Assembly (NCBI GenBank): GCA_025517425.1
Contig: JAOPJY010000001.1
Span: 434,001 to 498,000, forward strand
Direction: 5' to 3'
DNA length: 64,000 bases
DNA from: Halobacteria archaeon AArc-dxtr1
GTDB taxonomy: Archaea > Halobacteriota > Halobacteria > Halobacteriales > Natrialbaceae
Positions within the stretch are counted from its first letter, which is position 1; each line of letters opens with the position of its first letter. The position numbers and the translations under genes were made by a program. The notes beneath the pieces were generated by a model that worked only from the letters and a program-made list of their open reading frames with translations, did no database searches and was not told the origin of the DNA. Below, piece by piece: positions 41,274-50,176 of the stretch.

Positions 41274-42143
41274 TCACTTTTCGTTCATCGACTCGCTCGC
41301 GATGTTTCGTCCTCGGGGCTTCAGGACGACTTCGCGTCTGATTCGAACCTCTTCTAGCACGTCGAGTTCGATCATCCGCTCGTACATCTCCTCGACTTTG
41401 TCGGGGTTTACGTCGACGAATTCTGGAACTTCGAACGGCGAAACCCCCGAGTACAGCGCCATCAGCACTTCCCGTTCTTTCCCCGAGAGATCGATCTGCG
41501 AGGCGTTCTTCTCTGCCCCGCGGTCGAGTACCGACTTCAGGATCGAACAGTTTTGCTGTCCACCCGTCACGTACGTCTGGACGCTCTTCCCGTCTTCCGT
41601 GTGTTCGGCTTCGATGACCGGTCGCTCCTTCGATTTTACCGTTCGGTTGTCCGTTTCGATGGTGCCGACGTCGTCGACCTCTATCTGGACGAACGAACCG
41701 TCTTCAACCGCGAAGTTTGCGACTCCGGTGTCGATTTTCATCCGCGCTTTCTTCCACTCCGTGTCTTGGACGACCCCACCTTCGACGGCGGGATGTTTCA
41801 CGAGGACGATCTCGCCGTCCAGCATCGCCTTCTGCAGTTCGAGTTCGAACGTTTCGATGTCCTCTTCGCCCAGTGAGACGAGAAAGACGTTATCGCCGGT
41901 GTTGACGCTTACGTAGTTCGATACCTTCGCGATCGTCTGGTTGACGTCGTATCGCCCGCGGATCGATTTGATCGCCGAAAGCGGGATCGTCTCTTTTTGC
42001 TCGCTACTCGCGATCACCAGTCGCTTGTTCGAGAGCACGATCCGACCGTTCGACCAGTTCGTGTCCGATAGTCGGCGATTGTCTCGGACTACCTGCGTAA
42101 ACTGTCCCGTCGCGTCAGCGAGTTTCGTCTCGGACTTACTCAT
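41274..42143 (-). CDS. cheF1: CheF, archaeal CheY-archaellum adaptor, copy 1
   Basis: 289 residues of the DUF439 family: SNKRLVIASSEQKETIPLSA near the N-terminus, a central beta-rich part (FLVSLGEEDIETFELELQKA, VKHPAVEGGVVQDTEWKKAR), and a C-terminal winged-helix-like end (LSGKEREVLMALYSGVSPFE...LDVLEEVRIRREVVLKPRGR). In Halobacterium salinarum, CheF proteins connect CheY, CheD and CheC2 to the archaellum and are needed for switching. It overlaps the HEAT gene by 4 nt (ATGA). Confidence 0.93.
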   Translation of the reverse strand: MSKSETKLADATGQFTQVVRDNRRLSDTNWSNGRIVLSNKRLVIASSEQKETIPLSAIKSIRGRYDVNQTIAKVSNYVSVNTGDNVFLVSLGEEDIETFELELQKAMLDGEIVLVKHPAVEGGVVQDTEWKKARMKIDTGVANFAVEDGSFVQIEVDDVGTIETDNRTVKSKERPVIEAEHTEDGKSVQTYVTGGQQNCSILKSVLDRGAEKNASQIDLSGKEREVLMALYSGVSPFEVPEFVDVNPDKVEEMYERMIELDVLEEVRIRREVVLKPRGRNIASESMNEK

Positions 42144-43402
42144 GCGAATTTATCACCTGGTGCTCCGATCCCTCCGAGCTTCGAAAGTGCGGAAAATCCG
42201 TGCTTTCGAAGTCGTTCGTTCTCGGTTCGATCCGTAAACGCCGTCAGCTCCTGGCGAGCTGTCTTCCCCCCGATCTTCCCGAGGACGAACAGGGCCCTTG
42301 CCCGCGCCCCCTCATCGTTCGTGTCGTCAGTAACGAACTCCAGCAGTCGCTCCTCTAGGTCCTCGTCATCGAGGAGCGTGAGGCTCGTCGCGGCGAACTT
42401 CGAGGTCATCTCGTTGTCGTCGCTCAGCGTGTCGATCAGTGCCTCACGTGCCGGTGCCGTGTGAGTGTCGTCGGCTACCCGCCCCAGCAGCCAGGCAGCA
42501 TTGCGCCGCTGTGCGGTTTCGGTACTCTCGTCGAGGATTTCGATCAGCGGATCGACCGACTCGCTGGCGTTTGCCCGTTCCAGTTCGCCGACCATCTTCT
42601 GTCTCACCGTGTGACTTGCCTCTGCCGGGGCCTCCGAGAGCAGTTGGACGAGCGAGAACATCGCAGTTCGTCGGACGGTGTCGGAGTCATCTTGCAACGC
42701 TCCGACGAGGATCTCGACTGCCTCGACGCTTCCCAGGCGACTCAGTGCGTCGACGACGATCCGTCGGAGTGATTCGTCCTCCGCGTCGACGACGCTACTG
42801 AGCTCTCGTAGAGCGTTGTCCGATCCGATGTTCGCGAGCGCGTAGGCGGCTTCGACCCGTACCTCGTGGTGATCTTGTCGGAGCAACGGAGAGAGATGGG
42901 GCACGCTCTCGACCGATTCGAGCCGCCCACACGCGCGTGCAGCCTGTTTTCTAACTCGTGGATCCGGATCCTCGAGCGTCTCTACGAGCGCAGGGACTGC
43001 GTTCGTCTCGCCGAGGCGGCCAAGTCCCGTTGCAGCAGCCATTCGCAACTCGGGAACGCTATCGTTGAGGCTCTCTGCCAGCATTTCCGCTTTTTTCCAC
43101 GCTGCACCTCCGTCGAAGTCGTCATCCTGTAACTCGCCGATGAGCTCTTCGAGTGCTGGCTGTCCGTACTGGTCTATGGCGTCGACTGCGGCTGCTCGAA
43201 CCGACTTATCTTCGTCGGTTATCGCGGCCTCGACCAGCGAGTCGATGATCTTCGATCGGGAGTACTGCGCTCCCCCTGCTTCCCCCTCCAGACTCCCAAG
43301 TATCTCGGCAGATCGTTTACGAACTGTCGGGTTCGAACTCCGCTCGAGGCGCGCGAGGAGCTCGTCGAACGCTGCGTTTCGTTCGAGTTCGAAGAGACTC
43401 AC
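42140..43402 (-). CDS. HEAT-repeat protein linked to the Che-archaellum interface
   Basis: About 420 residues of tandem HEAT/PBS-lyase-type repeats, for example RLGETNAVPALVETLEDPDP, RVRKQAARACGRLESVESVP and DALSRLGSVEAVEILVGALQ. The start is uncertain; the GTG at 43402 (VSLFELERNAAFDELLARLE) begins the repeat region, with open frame to 43534 and another GTG at 43486. Its position and coupling to cheF1 match the H. salinarum OE2401F protein, which interacts with the Che system and archaellum. It is a probable scaffold. Confidence 0.88.
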   Translation of the reverse strand: MSLFELERNAAFDELLARLERSSNPTVRKRSAEILGSLEGEAGGAQYSRSKIIDSLVEAAITDEDKSVRAAAVDAIDQYGQPALEELIGELQDDDFDGGAAWKKAEMLAESLNDSVPELRMAAATGLGRLGETNAVPALVETLEDPDPRVRKQAARACGRLESVESVPHLSPLLRQDHHEVRVEAAYALANIGSDNALRELSSVVDAEDESLRRIVVDALSRLGSVEAVEILVGALQDDSDTVRRTAMFSLVQLLSEAPAEASHTVRQKMVGELERANASESVDPLIEILDESTETAQRRNAAWLLGRVADDTHTAPAREALIDTLSDDNEMTSKFAATSLTLLDDEDLEERLLEFVTDDTNDEGARARALFVLGKIGGKTARQELTAFTDRTENERLRKHGFSALSKLGGIGAPGDKFA

Positions 43403-43591
43403 CCGTGAGTCACCCCCCGTATTGCGATCGAAATCGCCGGTGAGGATAGCGTGAGTGCGTTCTGCGCCTCGTTGCTCGTCGTCCACATCGTACTGTTGAC
43501 AGCAAGGGTACTTAATTGTTGAATCAACGACCAAGCACCAGATAGCCCCGATTCCGTGGGAGGAACGTCGTCCCTGCTCTCCATGGATACG

Positions 43592-44215
43592 CTACTCGTC
43601 TAGTGCGTCAAATAGTTCCCCAATCGTGTCGTCTCGCTCGAGTCCGGTATCCTCAACGAGCCGCCTGACATGAGTCGGACCGAGCACCTGAGGAAAGTCC
43701 GATGCAGACAACAGCATTGCCAACGCACGCCGGGTCGGAGTACTCCCCGAGACGGAGGCTGCGTACCACCGGACCAGTTCGTCGAACGATCCGACGACGT
43801 CGTCCGACGCGATTCGTCGGGTGGCTGACTCTCCGTCGAGCCGCGAGATTACGTCGATCGCGTACCGATTTCCCGTCGCGTTGAGCTCTGTCGCCAGCGT
43901 CGCTCGTGCAGCCGACGGATCGACGGCCGAGCTGTCGTCGTCGAACCGAAGCGTCGTCGACTGTGTTGGCTCGTCGTCTGCGTCGTTTTCGGCTGGGTCG
44001 TCGTCTGCGCCGTCTTGGGCCGGCACGTCGGGTGGACGATCGTCCGTCGCGACGACGAACCGATTCTCGGAAAGTTCCTCGACGTACGGGCTTTCCGAAA
44101 AGTCGAGATCGTTCGGTGTGAAGGCACTCTTCTGGCTGGCTTTTGCCGGCTGTTCGCTCGGGAGCAGCGGCTTCGTATTGGCGTGCTCGTTCGAGTCCCC
44201 CTCACCATCACCCAT
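43592..44215 (-). CDS. Haloarchaeal Che-cluster protein (DUF7500-like)
   Basis: 207 residues. A disordered acidic N-terminal ~100 residues include a short motif NDLDFSESPYVEELSENRFV. A helical C-terminal domain follows (RATLATELNATGNRYAIDVI, SFDELVRWYAASVSGSTPTR, HVRRLVEDTGLERDDTIGEL). It resembles small proteins that accompany cheF genes in haloarchaea (DUF7500). A strong AT box (tttttataac on the minus strand) lies ~35 nt upstream. Molecular role unknown; an adaptor is likely from context. Confidence 0.72.
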   Translation of the reverse strand: MGDGEGDSNEHANTKPLLPSEQPAKASQKSAFTPNDLDFSESPYVEELSENRFVVATDDRPPDVPAQDGADDDPAENDADDEPTQSTTLRFDDDSSAVDPSAARATLATELNATGNRYAIDVISRLDGESATRRIASDDVVGSFDELVRWYAASVSGSTPTRRALAMLLSASDFPQVLGPTHVRRLVEDTGLERDDTIGELFDALDE

Positions 44216-44469
44216 ACCCAGTTCCTATCGGACCTACTACGTCAAGTGTTATAAAAATCACGTGGGAGTGAAACTGATCGATGGCGACACTCATCATCAC
44301 CCAAATCAGCCGCGTCCGGTATAGCCAGTTCGCACCGAACAGTTCACCTTCGTGAACATAGTCGATCCGGAGACCGTCGCCGGACCCGTACAGTTTTAGT
44401 TACCCGGTTCTCTACACTGAGATAGAATTGACAGCTGACCAACCTTGGCGGAACTTACAATAACACAGT

Positions 44470-45342
44470 ATGGGTGAGGATGTCGTTTCGGATATTACCG
44501 GTCGCTTTCTCTTCGGAGGACGCCAGCAGAGCACGCCGGTTGAGGGTCGTATCATTGCAACCACCAAGCGGGTCGTCCTCGCGACGGCCGAGGACAAACG
44601 GACCATCCCGCTCTCGGCAGTCGTCGACGTCAACGTCGGCAAGGTCCCGTCTCACGCCAAGCAGTTCTTTCAGGATACGGTGACGATCGGATACACTACC
44701 GACGACGAACTGCAGACAGCTGTGATCGAAAGCGTCGGGCAGAACGTCGAGCAGTTTCTGACGGCGTTGTTTCGGACCCTGCTCGACGACCAGCGCGTCG
44801 ACGTGAAACACCCGGCGCGAGTCGGCGGTCGGGTCAAGGATGCGGCCGTGGTCCCTGGAAAACTCACGATCTCGCCCGGAGAGATCGCCGTCAAGACTAA
44901 CAGCGGAACGCTGCGGATTTCGATCGCGACGGTGATGGGACTCGACCGGACCCAGAAGATCGGCGACGATACGAACCGGGTCACACTCTCGGTGAAACAC
45001 ACAGACGAGTCGGGCCGGACGCAGACGACGCTAATCGCCCCGCGGACGAGCCGGCACGTCAATCTTCTCGCGAGATATCTCCGTCTCGAGTACGACGAGA
45101 TCCGATCGGCGGTCGACGAGATTGACCTCACCGACGCAGAAAAGCAGGTTCTCGTCGGAATCCACGCCACCAACGGTGATCTCGACTTCGCGACCCTACT
45201 CGACGGTGACTCGACGTACGTCGCAGGTGTGCTCAACTCGGTTCGCGAGAAGAATCTGGTGCGTGAAACCGGAAACGAACTCGGACTCACTCCTCGAGGC
45301 CGAATCGTTGTCACCCACCGAATTGAAGACGTAAACGCGTAG
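44470..45342 (+). CDS. cheF2: CheF, copy 2
   Basis: 290 residues, DUF439: IIATTKRVVLATAEDKRTIP, LDDQRVDVKHPARVGGRVKD, LSVKHTDESGRTQTTLIAPR, and a C-terminal winged-helix part (LTDAEKQVLVGIHATNGDLD...VRETGNELGLTPRGRIVVTH). It aligns along its length with CheF1 at 41274-42143 but is clearly diverged. Two CheF proteins are normal in haloarchaea and may serve different partners (CheY versus CheC/CheD). It is convergent with cheC2. Confidence 0.92.
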   Translation: MGEDVVSDITGRFLFGGRQQSTPVEGRIIATTKRVVLATAEDKRTIPLSAVVDVNVGKVPSHAKQFFQDTVTIGYTTDDELQTAVIESVGQNVEQFLTALFRTLLDDQRVDVKHPARVGGRVKDAAVVPGKLTISPGEIAVKTNSGTLRISIATVMGLDRTQKIGDDTNRVTLSVKHTDESGRTQTTLIAPRTSRHVNLLARYLRLEYDEIRSAVDEIDLTDAEKQVLVGIHATNGDLDFATLLDGDSTYVAGVLNSVREKNLVRETGNELGLTPRGRIVVTHRIEDVNA

Positions 45343-45355
45343 CGGTCGGCGAGGA

Positions 45356-46564
45356 TTACAGCACGTCGCTGGGATCTGCACTCATCTCCTGTGCGTCGCT
45401 GACGAGGATGTCGTCGAGCACTGATTCGAGTTCGTCGCGACGAGGCAGCGACAGCAATTTGCAGGTGAACACGCCTTCGGTGTCAGTCTCGATGTCCGAG
45501 TCGATGAGGAAGGCGTGGTCGTCGTTCTCTGCGAGTTCGGAGATGACGGGCTCCATGATCGACGAACCGACGTCGGCGACGAACTGTGGCGGGGAGTGTT
45601 TGATGTCGGTGTTGAGGACGTTCGCCCAGCCGTCGATGAACCCACTCGTCATGATATTGCCAAGTTCCTGGAGTGCAGCTCGCTCCATGTCACCCCACTC
45701 GCCGTCCGTTTCGGACGGAATCAGGGCGTCGACGACGGCCTGCCCGGACGGTTGGTCGAACAGGATGACGAGGTAGCCACTGAGTCGGCCACGGTAGCTC
45801 ATCACGGTCCCAACGTACTGCGTCTCGCCGACCTCTCTGGGGATATCAGCCAGGGGAACAAGGCTCAGTCGGCTGATGTTCACCGTCGTCTCGATGCCCG
45901 TCATCGACGTGATGTTCGTCGCCGACTTCTTGGCACCCTCCTTGGTCATCGTGTTGAACATCTCTAACTTCTCGAAGGAGATGCTGCTCTCGTTTCGCGG
46001 TTCGAGGGCCTGCTGGAGGGACTCGCTGTCGGGAACGAGCAATAGCTGAAAGTCGACTGGCTGGCGGACGCCGTCCTGTTCGGTTTCGATGCGGCTGCGG
46101 AAGACGAACAGGTGGTGATCTGCCTGCGTAGCCGACTTCGGGAGGACCTCGGCACCGGTTCCCTCGACGTACCCAGGTGGCGAACTCTTGATCCGCATAT
46201 TGAGGTGGTTCGCCCAGCCGTCGACGAAGCCACTGGTCATGATATTCCCCACCTCTTTGATGCTGCTTCGTTTCATCTCCGGATCGTCCGCAGGAACCAA
46301 CGTCTCCGTGATCGCGGTCCGTGCACTCTCGTCGAACGCGAGGACGGTCTCACCTTCGATCCCGCCGTCTAATTCGATACTGACGCCGGCGTACTTGCCC
46401 CCACTGAGCTCGTACTGGAGGTCCTCGGGAGCCATCAGCGACACGTCGGTCACCTCGACGTTGGTCGGGATTCCCGTCAGCGTCGCGAACGAATCGACGG
46501 CCGACTGGGCCCCCTCGTGGGCTAACTCGTTGTAGGTTTCGAGCGCCTGAATATCGATCTCCAT
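45356..46564 (-). CDS. cheC: CheC phosphatase with two CheC domains, paralogue
   Basis: 402 residues from the ATG at 46564 (MEIDIQALETYNELAHEGAQ), just 2 nt after the cheY stop; a longer reading from 46690 overlaps cheY and is rejected. Both halves carry the ExxN motif: IKEVGNIMTSGFVDGWANHL and LQELGNIMTSGFIDGWANVL. It should remove phosphate from CheY-P, and its coupling to cheY fits. It shares start and domain order with the CheC at 19405-20604. Confidence 0.93.
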   Translation of the reverse strand: MEIDIQALETYNELAHEGAQSAVDSFATLTGIPTNVEVTDVSLMAPEDLQYELSGGKYAGVSIELDGGIEGETVLAFDESARTAITETLVPADDPEMKRSSIKEVGNIMTSGFVDGWANHLNMRIKSSPPGYVEGTGAEVLPKSATQADHHLFVFRSRIETEQDGVRQPVDFQLLLVPDSESLQQALEPRNESSISFEKLEMFNTMTKEGAKKSATNITSMTGIETTVNISRLSLVPLADIPREVGETQYVGTVMSYRGRLSGYLVILFDQPSGQAVVDALIPSETDGEWGDMERAALQELGNIMTSGFIDGWANVLNTDIKHSPPQFVADVGSSIMEPVISELAENDDHAFLIDSDIETDTEGVFTCKLLSLPRRDELESVLDDILVSDAQEMSADPSDVL

Positions 46565-46566
46565 GA

Positions 46567-46920
46567 TTAGGCGGTCAGGCTCTCGATCTCTTTTAAGACG
46601 CTCTCTTTCTGGAACGGCTTCGTGATGTATCCTTCCGCACCGACTTTGATCGAGTCTTTCATCTGCTCGGCCTGTTCGACGCTCGTACACATGATCACCG
46701 TCGCATCAGGGTCGTAGTCGGTGATCGCATCGGTAGCCTCAATGCCGTCTTTGATCGGCATGACGATGTCCATGAGGACGACGTCCGGCTCAGTTTCTTT
46801 GTACAGTTCGACCGCTTCGACGCCGTTTTCACCCTCCCCGACGACGGTGTGTTCCCCCTCGAGAATCTGTCGAAGAAGATCTCGCATGAAGTCCGAGTCG
46901 TCCGTGATCAGCACGTCCAT
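46567..46920 (-). CDS. cheY: CheY response regulator
   Basis: 117 residues, a lone receiver domain: acidic pocket Asp7/Asp8 in LITDDSDFMRDLL, phosphoacceptor Asp51 in VVLMDIVMPIKDG, Thr in IMCTSVEQAEQM, Lys in GYITKPFQKESV. It is phosphorylated by CheA and switches archaellar rotation through CheF. It is leaderless from the CAATA-type promoter at 46945-46957 and co-transcribed with cheC. Confidence 0.96.
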   Translation of the reverse strand: MDVLITDDSDFMRDLLRQILEGEHTVVGEGENGVEAVELYKETEPDVVLMDIVMPIKDGIEATDAITDYDPDATVIMCTSVEQAEQMKDSIKVGAEGYITKPFQKESVLKEIESLTA

Positions 46921-46944
46921 AGATGCGTCGATACAGTGGGTTTA

Positions 46945-46957
46945 CTTAATGATATTG
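46945..46957 (-). promoter_or_regulatory. CAATA-type promoter box, copy 4 (cheY)
   Basis: Minus strand caatatcattaag, centred about 29-30 nt before the cheY ATG at 46920. Confidence 0.5.
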
Positions 46958-47102
46958 ATTGGGAGATTACAGATTCTAATCATATCCTGTGCAGACACGC
47001 CGTCAGCCCCACTCGTCTCGACAACTGACCTGAATCGGCACCCGTGTCGGATCTGGGACACTCGACCACAGGAACATCCTCACCTGACAACTGCGCACAC
47101 AA

Positions 47103-48290
47103 TCACGCCGACCGGGTCCCCGCGACGACGGTGACGAACGCGATGACGGCGACACCGAGCGTCAGCCCGATTACGACCGTGTAGCCGCCGGTGTAAGCGA
47201 CGCTCGCAACACCAAGTGGTGGCATCAACAGCGCACCCATCCCGCCGGCGATGTTGAATACCCCGACGATGGCAGTATCTCGATTCGGATCGTACGCCTG
47301 CATGAGAAGCGGGATATACAGCGTCGCGGTCCCGCCGAGGCCGATTCCGATGAGGAAGACGGCGACGAGGAGAACCGCCACGGAGGGAGCAAAGAGCAGC
47401 GAAATGCCGACGCCGGCACAGCCAAGCGACGCCAGAAACGCCCGTCTCGCGCCGACGCGATCGGCAGCGTACCCACTTCCGATTCGGGAGATGATACTGA
47501 TGCCGCCGATGAGTCCGAACATCGTCGAGGCAGCCGTTTCGGGAAGGCCTCGCGCCCCGAAGAGGTCGATCGCGTAGGCCGCCAGCAACTGGTACCAGGC
47601 AAACGCCAGCGCCATCCCGACGAACAGTAGCTGGAACGACCGGGTGCCAAGCAGCCGAGAGAGCCACGCGAGCAGTTCGCCTGACGTCGCCGTCGTCTGC
47701 TCGGCCCACGATGGGCGTCTGCAGAGCAAACCCGCCAGGAAGAATGCGACGGCGCTGACCGACATGATGAGCAAAAAGCCCGAGCGGACACCACGTGCCC
47801 CGATCGCCTGCTGCCAGATCGGCGGGAGTACGAACAGTCCGAGTCCGTTTCCCACGAAGATCAGCCCGGTCGCCGCCCCTCGGCGACGCTCGAACCAGCG
47901 AGGAACGATCGACGCCGTCAGCACGAAGACGGTCCCGAGTGCAAGTCCGAGAACGGCAAAAACGATCGCGAGTCCGAGGTACGACGAGACGACGTACAAT
48001 GCAGGTGCGATCAGGCCCGTTGCCACCGCACAGAGCACGAGCACCAGTCGAGCCGGAATGCGGGCGGCGAAGATACCGATCAATCCGGAGCCGATAAAGA
48101 ACGTAAACAGCATGATCGAGAAGATCCCCGAAAGTGCGACCGCAGAGATTCCGAAGGCGTCGCTGAACGGCTGCTGAAAGACGCCGTAGGAAAGTGGCGT
48201 CCCGAAGGTAAACACCATCGCGACCGAGCCGACGATCGCCACGAGCCAGCTACGGCGGCCGTCTGGTCGGTCGGCTGCACGAACGTTCAC
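47103..48290 (-). CDS. MFS transporter (oxalate/formate-antiporter-like)
   Basis: 395 residues with about 12 hydrophobic segments and a central polar break near residue 195 (RRPSWAEQTTATSGELLAWL). The first-half pattern (FGTPLSYGVFQQPFSDAFGI, then GLFVLPPIWQQ) resembles the monocarboxylate/oxalate-formate branch of the major facilitator superfamily. Substrate cannot be told. It is monocistronic and not obviously part of the motility island. Confidence 0.85.
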   Translation of the reverse strand: MNVRAADRPDGRRSWLVAIVGSVAMVFTFGTPLSYGVFQQPFSDAFGISAVALSGIFSIMLFTFFIGSGLIGIFAARIPARLVLVLCAVATGLIAPALYVVSSYLGLAIVFAVLGLALGTVFVLTASIVPRWFERRRGAATGLIFVGNGLGLFVLPPIWQQAIGARGVRSGFLLIMSVSAVAFFLAGLLCRRPSWAEQTTATSGELLAWLSRLLGTRSFQLLFVGMALAFAWYQLLAAYAIDLFGARGLPETAASTMFGLIGGISIISRIGSGYAADRVGARRAFLASLGCAGVGISLLFAPSVAVLLVAVFLIGIGLGGTATLYIPLLMQAYDPNRDTAIVGVFNIAGGMGALLMPPLGVASVAYTGGYTVVIGLTLGVAVIAFVTVVAGTRSA

Positions 48291-48479
48291 CTCGAGAGAT
48301 CGTCGATCTTCGTGTGAAAACGTTGCGTTTGTCCACGGCGACGGCGCCCCGGTGGGGCCGCAGTCAGCTGGACAGCGGGGCAGTTCGAGGAGAGTTGGTG
48401 ATAACCATCCACTCGGTCTCGGTCTTTTATTATACGAATGTATTTCACCGTTGGGTGGAAAGAGTGTACACTATCTGCT

Positions 48480-50009
48480 ATGGAGGGGTCCGTTCGTCAC
48501 CGTCCCGGGCTTCCCCTCTCCGTGGTTGGGTGTATCGCTCTCGGTCTCGTTCTCGCTCACTGGTATCGACTCGCGTTCCGTGACGGCACGACGATCGTTA
48601 CGGTCCTGGTTCGAGATATTGGCCCGTTGCTCGCTTCAATTATGGCTCTCGCCGGGGTGTACTGGCTTGTTGCCCAAAAGCTCGACGTGGCCGCCCAGCG
48701 GAGGATCCTGCTGTGGGTTCTTGGTGGCATCGGGGCTGTCGGTGGTATTGGCTTTCTCACCAGTCTCGTTCAACAGCCCGGAGCGATCCTGTCGGTCCCG
48801 TCGTACGTGGTGGTCAACGTTGCGACTGGTGGGCTGGTGATCGGATTGCTGGTCGGCGTCTACGACGCCAGGAGTGAACAGCGCGATCGGGCGCTTCTGG
48901 CGCTTCACGAGACGGCACAGAACCTTCTCGAAGCACAGTCGAAGGTCCAGGCGTGTCGAATTTCGGTCGATGCAGCCAATTCGGTCGTTCACCTCCCGCT
49001 GACTGCCATCTGGCTCGTCGAGGAAGATCGACTGGAGCCGGTCGCGATGTCCGACGATGCAGCCGACGTCTTCGAGACACAGCCCGTATTAACGGCCGAT
49101 GACAGCCTCGCCTGGTCCGTCTACGATCATCAGGAGCCGTCACTGTTCGACGACGTGAGCGGCCAGGACGATGTGCATAATCCACAGACAGCGGTCACAT
49201 CCGAGTACATCGTCCCGCTCGGTGAACACGGCGTGATGATCAGTGGGCGATCTGCACCAGTTGGATTCTCCTCGTTGCAGCTCGAACTCGTCGAACTGAT
49301 CGCCGCCTACACCGAACTCGTCCTCGACCGGATCGACAGAACACACCGATTACAGGCCAACGAACGGGAGCTCGAACAGCAGAACGAACGCCTCGAGCAG
49401 TTCGCGAGCGTCGTCTCTCATGACCTTCGTAATCACCTGAACGTCATCGACGGCTACCTCTCGCTGGCTCGCCAGACGCGTTCGGCCGCGGACTTCGACG
49501 AGACGAGCCGTGCGGTCGATCGGATGAACACGCTTGTCGACGATCTCCTCGCACTGGCACGCAGCGGTGAGCCCATCGACGACCCCGAACCCGTCTCCCT
49601 CCAGCGCGTCGTCGAGAACGCATCGGGTAGCGTCGACGTTGCCGGAATCGACGTGCTCACTGACGACGATCTCGGGGTCGTCCTCGCCGACGGGTCACGC
49701 CTCAAACAGCTGTTCGAGAATCTCTTTACGAACGTCGCCGAGCACGCCGAGGATGCAGAGACAATCCGCGTCGAATCGATCGACCAGGGGTTTGCCGTCG
49801 AAGACGACGGACCGGGTATCCCCGAACAGAAGCGAGAAACCGTCTTCGAGTACGGCTACACGAGTTCGCAGTCCGGGACCGGCCTCGGACTGTCGATCGT
49901 CCACGATATCGTTCAGGGCCACGGGTGGTCGATATCAGTCGGCACGGGGGCAGACGGTGGGGCGAGATTCGAAATCCGTGGCGTCGCGAGGGCTGAGTCC
50001 GCACCGTAG
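48480..50009 (+). CDS. Membrane sensor histidine kinase with GAF domain
   Basis: 509 residues from the ATG at 48480 (MEGSVRHRPGLPLSVVGCIA). Four membrane helices lie in residues ~10-135. A GAF-like domain follows (VQACRISVDAANSVVHLPLT, residues ~150-285), then a coiled linker. HisKA has His314 in FASVVSHDLRNHLNVIDGY, and the ATPase domain carries LFENLFTNVAEHAED, VEDDGPGIPEQKRE and GTGLGLSIVHDIVQGHGW. It phosphorylates an unlinked response regulator; none is adjacent. Confidence 0.9.
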   Translation: MEGSVRHRPGLPLSVVGCIALGLVLAHWYRLAFRDGTTIVTVLVRDIGPLLASIMALAGVYWLVAQKLDVAAQRRILLWVLGGIGAVGGIGFLTSLVQQPGAILSVPSYVVVNVATGGLVIGLLVGVYDARSEQRDRALLALHETAQNLLEAQSKVQACRISVDAANSVVHLPLTAIWLVEEDRLEPVAMSDDAADVFETQPVLTADDSLAWSVYDHQEPSLFDDVSGQDDVHNPQTAVTSEYIVPLGEHGVMISGRSAPVGFSSLQLELVELIAAYTELVLDRIDRTHRLQANERELEQQNERLEQFASVVSHDLRNHLNVIDGYLSLARQTRSAADFDETSRAVDRMNTLVDDLLALARSGEPIDDPEPVSLQRVVENASGSVDVAGIDVLTDDDLGVVLADGSRLKQLFENLFTNVAEHAEDAETIRVESIDQGFAVEDDGPGIPEQKRETVFEYGYTSSQSGTGLGLSIVHDIVQGHGWSISVGTGADGGARFEIRGVARAESAP

Positions 50010-50176
50010 TCCCGGCCGCCGAACTGTCGCTGACCGAAACACAAATCCGTCATCTCCTCCTACCGTCGACCGAAAATGATCGGCGAGACCGTTCTCGGGG
50101 CGGTCGCTCGTCGGACCGCGCCTGTGTCGGCAGGTCGACACTCCCGAGCCGGCGATTGGACGACCGGGTGGGAGCC

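Noticed and set aside
46567-46690. Extension of the cheC gene upstream to 46690
   Set aside because: It would overlap cheY almost entirely. The paralogue at 19405 starts at the same MEIDI position as 46564.
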